Below are positions 60,660-64,000 of a stretch of 64,000 nucleotides of DNA, piece after piece (positions within the stretch are counted from its first letter, which is position 1; every line of letters starts with the position of its first letter). Position numbers and translations under genes: made by a program. The notes under the pieces are model-generated. The model did no database searches, was not told the origin of the DNA, and saw only the letters and a list, made by a program, of their open reading frames with translations. The stretch is from the NCBI RefSeq assembly GCF_036492635.1, contig NZ_AP025305.1:620001-684000 (forward strand), given 5' to 3'. Origin of the DNA: Aureibacter tunicatorum (GTDB lineage Bacteria; Bacteroidota; Bacteroidia; Cytophagales; Cyclobacteriaceae).

Positions 60660-61367
60660 TTAGGCGTCAATTAGAAAAACAGTTGGAAATTTACCTAATA
60701 CGGGCACTTGTTTTCTCCACTCTTTAATTGTCGCAGTTTTTAAGAATTGGTTCTTCCCGGATACGTCTTTGGCAATGCATAATTTTGTGTCAGGACTGCA
60801 GGCTTTAAGTATATCTTTAAGCAGTCCGTCATTTCTATAAGGTGTTTCTATGAAAATTTGAGTTTGGCGATTGTTCTTGGATAAGTTTTCCAGTTTTTTA
60901 AGATCTGCTTGCCTCTCTTTTGTTTTGATGGAAACATAGCCTTGAAATGCGAATGATTGCCCATTGAAACCAGAGGCCATCAATGCTAAAAGAAGCGAAG
61001 AGGGACCGACTAAAGGAATGACATCGCAATTTTTTTTATGTGCCAAAGCAACAATTTTAGCCCCAGGATCAGCAACTCCAGGGCATCCTGATTCAGAGAT
61101 TACTCCAATATTAATTCCTTTAGATAATACAGGTTGAAATAATGTTTCAATTTCATGGTCGGAAGTTTTTTTGTCAACAACTTCGAAGTGAAGGCTCTCT
61201 ATAGGCTTGCCTATTTTAAGGGAGCTTAAATATCTTCGAGCAGTTCTAATGTTCTCAACGAGAAAATAGTCTATTTGAGAAGCGACATCTCTCACTTGAG
61301 GCGATATAACTTCATTAACTGTGTCATCAGCGATAACATTTGGAATAAGATATACTTTACCAGCCAT
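60660..61367 (-). CDS. SAM-dependent methyltransferase, RsmI-like tetrapyrrole methylase family
   Basis: A 235-residue protein of the tetrapyrrole (corrin/porphyrin) methylase fold, as in RsmI, which methylates 16S rRNA C1402. I use the ATG at 61367 (MAGKVYLIP), as the upstream candidate at 61385 is a TTG. Motifs: KVYLIPNVIAD at the start, VENIRTARRYL, VISESGCPGVADPGA (the SAM-loop signature), VGPSSLLLALMASG and QIFIETPYRND. It is shorter than RsmI, which is common for a second Bacteroidota paralog, so the target base is uncertain. Last gene of the pdxJ-hydrolase run; the hydrolase stop lies 10 bases upstream. Confidence 0.85.
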   Translation of the reverse strand: MAGKVYLIPNVIADDTVNEVISPQVRDVASQIDYFLVENIRTARRYLSSLKIGKPIESLHFEVVDKKTSDHEIETLFQPVLSKGINIGVISESGCPGVADPGAKIVALAHKKNCDVIPLVGPSSLLLALMASGFNGQSFAFQGYVSIKTKERQADLKKLENLSKNNRQTQIFIETPYRNDGLLKDILKACSPDTKLCIAKDVSGKNQFLKTATIKEWRKQVPVLGKFPTVFLIDA

Positions 61368-61377
61368 TTTATATTTT

Positions 61378-62142
61378 TTAGTCAATGAAATCTTTTACAA
61401 TGTTAAGGAGTTCTTGAGGTTTGTCCGCATGTATCCAATGTCCAGCATTCTCAACAGTTTCTATTTCCACATCAGAGAAAATATCTTCAATCAAGTCAAA
61501 GTCGCTGTCAAGAATATAGTCGGATTGATCGCCTCGGATAAATAAGGTTGGCTTCATAAAGTGGGCTCCTTCGCTGATAGAAGCAACAACATTCGCAATG
61601 TTCTGACTAATGACTGGCAGATTCATTTTTAACTTGAAGTTGCCTTCTTTGTCTCGGGCGAGGTTTTTCATTAGAAATAACCTCGTTCCGAATTCAGGTA
61701 TGAATTTTTCCAGTTGTTTGTCAGCTTCTTGCCTTGATTTTATATTTTTCAAATCAAGAGATTCTAGCCCAGCGATGATCTTTTGATGATGAAGCGGATA
61801 CGATTTTGGGGCTATATCTACAACAATAAGCTTTTCAAGCATTGAAGGATAGCGAATGGCGAATTCCATGGCTGCTTTTCCTCCCATAGAATGTCCCATG
61901 ATTATGGGGTTCTCTAGTTGAAGGTCTTCTATAAATTCTCTTAGGTCTTCAGCCATAGCCTCGTAATCCCAGATATCTGAATGAGGGGAGTTGCCATGGT
62001 TTCTTTGATCTATTAGAAGAACTCTGTAATTGTCAGTGAGCTGCTTTGCGAAGGTTACCCAATTATCTGAAAATCCAAAAAGGCCATGGATAATGATCAA
62101 TGGTTGGCCTTCGCTGCTTATTTCTCTAAAGAATAATTTCAT
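61378..62142 (-). CDS. Alpha/beta-hydrolase, YbfF-like
   Basis: A 254-residue cytoplasmic hydrolase. The oxyanion segment HGLFGFSDNW, the nucleophile elbow GHSMGG (catalytic Ser near residue 96), an Asp in the RGDQSDYI region (about 206) and the C-terminal His in GHWIHADKP form a plausible triad. Similarity to YbfF (esterase) is fair: LIDQRNHGNSPHS near residue 45 is the family hallmark. The natural substrate is unknown. The start is 3 bases after the pdxJ stop, so they are cotranscribed. Confidence 0.88.
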   Translation of the reverse strand: MKLFFREISSEGQPLIIIHGLFGFSDNWVTFAKQLTDNYRVLLIDQRNHGNSPHSDIWDYEAMAEDLREFIEDLQLENPIIMGHSMGGKAAMEFAIRYPSMLEKLIVVDIAPKSYPLHHQKIIAGLESLDLKNIKSRQEADKQLEKFIPEFGTRLFLMKNLARDKEGNFKLKMNLPVISQNIANVVASISEGAHFMKPTLFIRGDQSDYILDSDFDLIEDIFSDVEIETVENAGHWIHADKPQELLNIVKDFID

Positions 62143-62145
62143 TTA

Positions 62146-62868
62146 TTAATCTTCCTCTCTTAGCTGTTGCAGATATAAATTTATTGTATTGTCAAGTCCA
62201 AGATAAATGGCATCGGAAATAAGGGCATGTCCAATGGAAACTTCATCAAGTTGAGGTAAAGATTGCTTTAAGAATCTAAGGTTTTCTAAATCCAAGTCAT
62301 GACCAGCGTTTATGCCAAGACCTAATTCTTTTGCTTTATTTGCAGCGAAGATATATGGCTTGACCGCAGCATCTTTATCTTCGGAGTAATTTTTGGCATA
62401 TGGCTCGGTATAAAGTTCGATCCTGTCAGCTCCTATTTTATATGCGCCTTCCACCATAATTGGGTCAGGGTCTACGAAAATTGAAACTCTTGTGCCAAAT
62501 GATTTTAGTTTTTCAACTATTTCTTTTAAATAAGTTTCATGCTTTACAGTATCCCATCCCGCATTTGATGTAATGGCATCCGGTGCGTCAGGCACTAGCG
62601 TAGCTTGAGCCGGTTTGACATCTTTTACAATATCCATGAAGCGTTGGTCAGGGTAGCCTTCTATGTTGAATTCTGTAGTGACAACTTCAGTGAGGTCATA
62701 AACATCTTGCTTTGTGATATGCCTTTCGTCGGGCCTTGGATGAACAGTGATTCCTTGAGCTCCAAATCTTTCCGAATCAATGGCTGCTTTTACCACGCTG
62801 GGCTTGCCTTCTCCCCTTGAATTTCTCAAAGTGGCGATTTTGTTGATATTTACGCTTAATTTCGTCAT
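62146..62868 (-). CDS. pdxJ: Pyridoxine 5'-phosphate synthase
   Basis: PdxJ condenses aminoacetone phosphate and deoxyxylulose phosphate to pyridoxine 5'-phosphate in the DXP-dependent vitamin B6 pathway. The 240-residue TIM barrel shows [16 protein letters not shown] at the start, [12 protein letters not shown] (conserved substrate-binding His and Arg), [48 protein letters not shown] and [11 protein letters not shown]. Length is normal. It is the first gene of a three-gene minus-strand unit with a hydrolase and a methyltransferase, and divergent from yqeY. Confidence 0.97.
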   Translation of the reverse strand: MTKLSVNINKIATLRNSRGEGKPSVVKAAIDSERFGAQGITVHPRPDERHITKQDVYDLTEVVTTEFNIEGYPDQRFMDIVKDVKPAQATLVPDAPDAITSNAGWDTVKHETYLKEIVEKLKSFGTRVSIFVDPDPIMVEGAYKIGADRIELYTEPYAKNYSEDKDAAVKPYIFAANKAKELGLGINAGHDLDLENLRFLKQSLPQLDEVSIGHALISDAIYLGLDNTINLYLQQLREED

Positions 62869-62937
62869 TTACACTTTGGTTTTTATAAATTTGTATGCAA
62901 ATTAAAGCATATTGTCCAATAAAAAAAGATACGGAAA

Positions 62938-63390
62938 ATGAGCCTAAAAGATAAGGTTAATGCTGAGATCAAAACAGCAATGAAAAATAAACAAAAAGAG
63001 GAACTTAGAGCTTTAAGGGCTATAAAATCTATGATCATGCTTGCTGAAACAGAAGGCGGTGCGGCTGAGGCGCTTACAGAAGAGCAGGAGCTCAAGCTTT
63101 TGACTAAAGCGGCTAAGCAGAGAAAAGATTCAATTGATGTGTTTGAGAAGGAAGGAAGGGATGATCTTGCTGAAAAGGAAAAAGAAGAATTGGCTGTGAT
63201 TAGCAAATTTTTGCCACAACCGCTTACAGAAGACGAGTTGAGAGAAGGAATAAACGAGATTATTTCTGAAGTTGGAGCAGAAGGACCTAAGGATATGGGT
63301 AAGGTAATGGGAGTTGCTACTAAGAAGTTTGCAGGAAGAGCTGATGGTAAGCAGGTTTCATCGATAGTTAAAGAATTGTTGGCGAAATAA
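62938..63390 (+). CDS. yqeY: GatB/YqeY-domain protein
   Basis: A 150-residue YqeY protein. The opening MSLKDKVNAEIKTAMKNKQKEELRALR is typical of the family (cited as beginning MSLKDKV). So are the KQRKDSIDVFEKEGRDDLAEKE stretch, AVISKFLPQPLTEDELREGI and the C-terminal KDMGKVMGVATKKFAGRADG. The domain resembles the tRNA-binding tail of the GatB amidotransferase subunit; the true function is unsettled. It lies 8 bases before the cvpA start and is probably cotranscribed with it. Confidence 0.92.
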   Translation: MSLKDKVNAEIKTAMKNKQKEELRALRAIKSMIMLAETEGGAAEALTEEQELKLLTKAAKQRKDSIDVFEKEGRDDLAEKEKEELAVISKFLPQPLTEDELREGINEIISEVGAEGPKDMGKVMGVATKKFAGRADGKQVSSIVKELLAK

Positions 63391-63398
63391 GCGAGCAA

Positions 63399-63938
63399 TT
63401 GGAGATTATTGACTTGATTTTGCTGGGCATAATATTGTTTGGCGCTTTTAGAGGATTTAAAAAAGGTCTTTTGATCGAGGCCTTTTCTTTGGCAGTTGTG
63501 ATTATTGGTTTTTGGGGAGCGTATAGGTTCTCAGGAGCTTTTGGCAAATATATTGAGCAGTATGTGAACCTGCCTGATGAAAGGTACGTTTCTTATGCGC
63601 TTTTTTTTGTCGTTTTGATTGGCATTATTTGGGTAGGTATTTTGGCAGCAAAAGCCTTGAAGGCTTCGCTTTCAGTGAGCTTGATAGGCAGTGCAGATAG
63701 ATTTATGGGAGCTGTGTTAGGTTTCCTTAAGTGGCTGTTGGGCTTAAGCTTGTTTATTTGGGTGCTTAACTTTATAGATATTAAGTTGCCCAAAGAGATC
63801 GTGGGGAAGTCTCTGTTGTATGGGCCCATTCAAAAAATTGTGCCTTCATTGTTTGAGAAGAGCACGGACTTGTTGCCAAAGTCCGAAAAAGTTATTGAGG
63901 AGTTGAAAGAACGAATGAAAAATATAGAGGGAAGGTGA
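63399..63938 (+). CDS. cvpA: CvpA-family membrane protein
   Basis: A 179-residue membrane protein with four hydrophobic segments (about 2-18, 22-42, 66-85 and 102-123). The opening MEIIDLILLGIILFGAFRGF, then KKGLLIEAFSL, is the CvpA pattern (colicin V production family; envelope-associated). No ATG is in frame nearby, so the gene starts with TTG at 63399; the alignment of this start with the family N-terminus supports it. It follows yqeY by 8 bases. Its stop codon overlaps a GTG start of the next gene. Confidence 0.88.
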   Translation: MEIIDLILLGIILFGAFRGFKKGLLIEAFSLAVVIIGFWGAYRFSGAFGKYIEQYVNLPDERYVSYALFFVVLIGIIWVGILAAKALKASLSVSLIGSADRFMGAVLGFLKWLLGLSLFIWVLNFIDIKLPKEIVGKSLLYGPIQKIVPSLFEKSTDLLPKSEKVIEELKERMKNIEGR

Positions 63939-64000
63939 TTCTGTTGGTTGATAATTTTGATTCATTCACTTACAACCTTGTCGATTATTTCGCTAGATTA
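63935..64000 (+). CDS. Glutamine amidotransferase subunit, TrpG/PabA type (5' end only)
   Basis: The last 66 bases encode 22 residues, VILLVDNFDSFTYNLVDYFA and two more (Val read as Met at the start). The motif LLVDNFDSFTYNL is diagnostic of the glutaminase subunits of anthranilate synthase (TrpG) and aminodeoxychorismate synthase (PabA); which one cannot be told from this fragment. The start is GTG at 63935, overlapping the cvpA stop by four bases (GTGA), which suggests translational coupling. The gene continues past the right edge. Confidence 0.88.
   Translation, partial: MILLVDNFDSFTYNLVDYFARL

Noticed and set aside
1-64000. CRISPR arrays, prophage, insertion sequences, tRNA or rRNA genes
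   Set aside because: No regular spaced repeats, transposase or integrase motifs, target duplications or cloverleaf sequences were seen apart from the tRNA-like part of tmRNA.

Overview
The window is a gene-dense, AT-rich stretch of a Bacteroidota chromosome, most likely from the Cytophagales or a close marine relative. Several signs agree: a secreted protease with a type IX secretion C-terminal sorting domain; TonB-dependent receptors with carboxypeptidase-like plug extensions; a YtxJ-type bacillithiol-system protein; a tmRNA with the tag GENNYALAA; and recurrent promoter elements of the Bacteroidota form TTG-N19/21-TAnnTTTG. I see no CRISPR array, tRNA, rRNA, insertion sequence or prophage. 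The lineage call is inference; no 16S sequence is present.

Layout. 1-9.4 kb: the 3' part of a very basic repeat protein, ytxJ, a secreted protein of unknown function, lipA, prmC, a 1213-residue T9SS-sorted subtilase and an NmrA-like oxidoreductase. 9.7-15.3 kb: a lipid A type acyltransferase, a two-component system and a TonB-dependent receptor. 15.3-25.3 kb: a heme acquisition region. A ChaN-like protein diverges from an ABC importer (substrate-binding lipoprotein, permease, ATPase) plus a HemS-like protein; then come a heme receptor with FRAP and NPDL boxes, a HmuY-like lipoprotein and a HutW-like radical SAM enzyme. A 25-bp perfect palindrome lies inside both divergent promoters. 25.4-31.7 kb: an XRE-cupin regulator, two unknown genes that overlap tail to tail, and an AraC regulator followed by YceI, a porin-like protein and a second YceI. 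31.7-33.7 kb: DinB-like protein, then a peroxide operon (DoxX-like, glutathione peroxidase, OhrR) with a palindrome between its promoter elements.

33.8-44.2 kb is the most system-like block. An exported arylsulfatase with a formylglycine-type motif diverges from a tightly packed run: a formylglycine-generating-enzyme-like lipoprotein, a HAD hydrolase lipoprotein, MoxR ATPase, DUF58, a DUF4381-like protein, a VWA protein, a VWA-TPR fusion and BatD. The context suggests one envelope function joining sulfatase maturation or sulfated-substrate use to a MoxR/VWA chaperone-like apparatus.

44.3-64 kb is mostly housekeeping: eno, tmRNA, ahpC, waaA, rsgA, a Na/Ca antiporter, ispF, a BrkB-family protein, obgE, grpE-dnaJ, metK, an RsmI-like methyltransferase, an alpha/beta hydrolase, pdxJ, yqeY, cvpA, and at the right edge the first 22 codons of a trpG/pabA-type glutamine amidotransferase that starts with GTG inside the cvpA stop.

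Functions are assigned from motifs and family resemblance read by eye; no database search was run. Promoters, operators and terminators are pattern matches.
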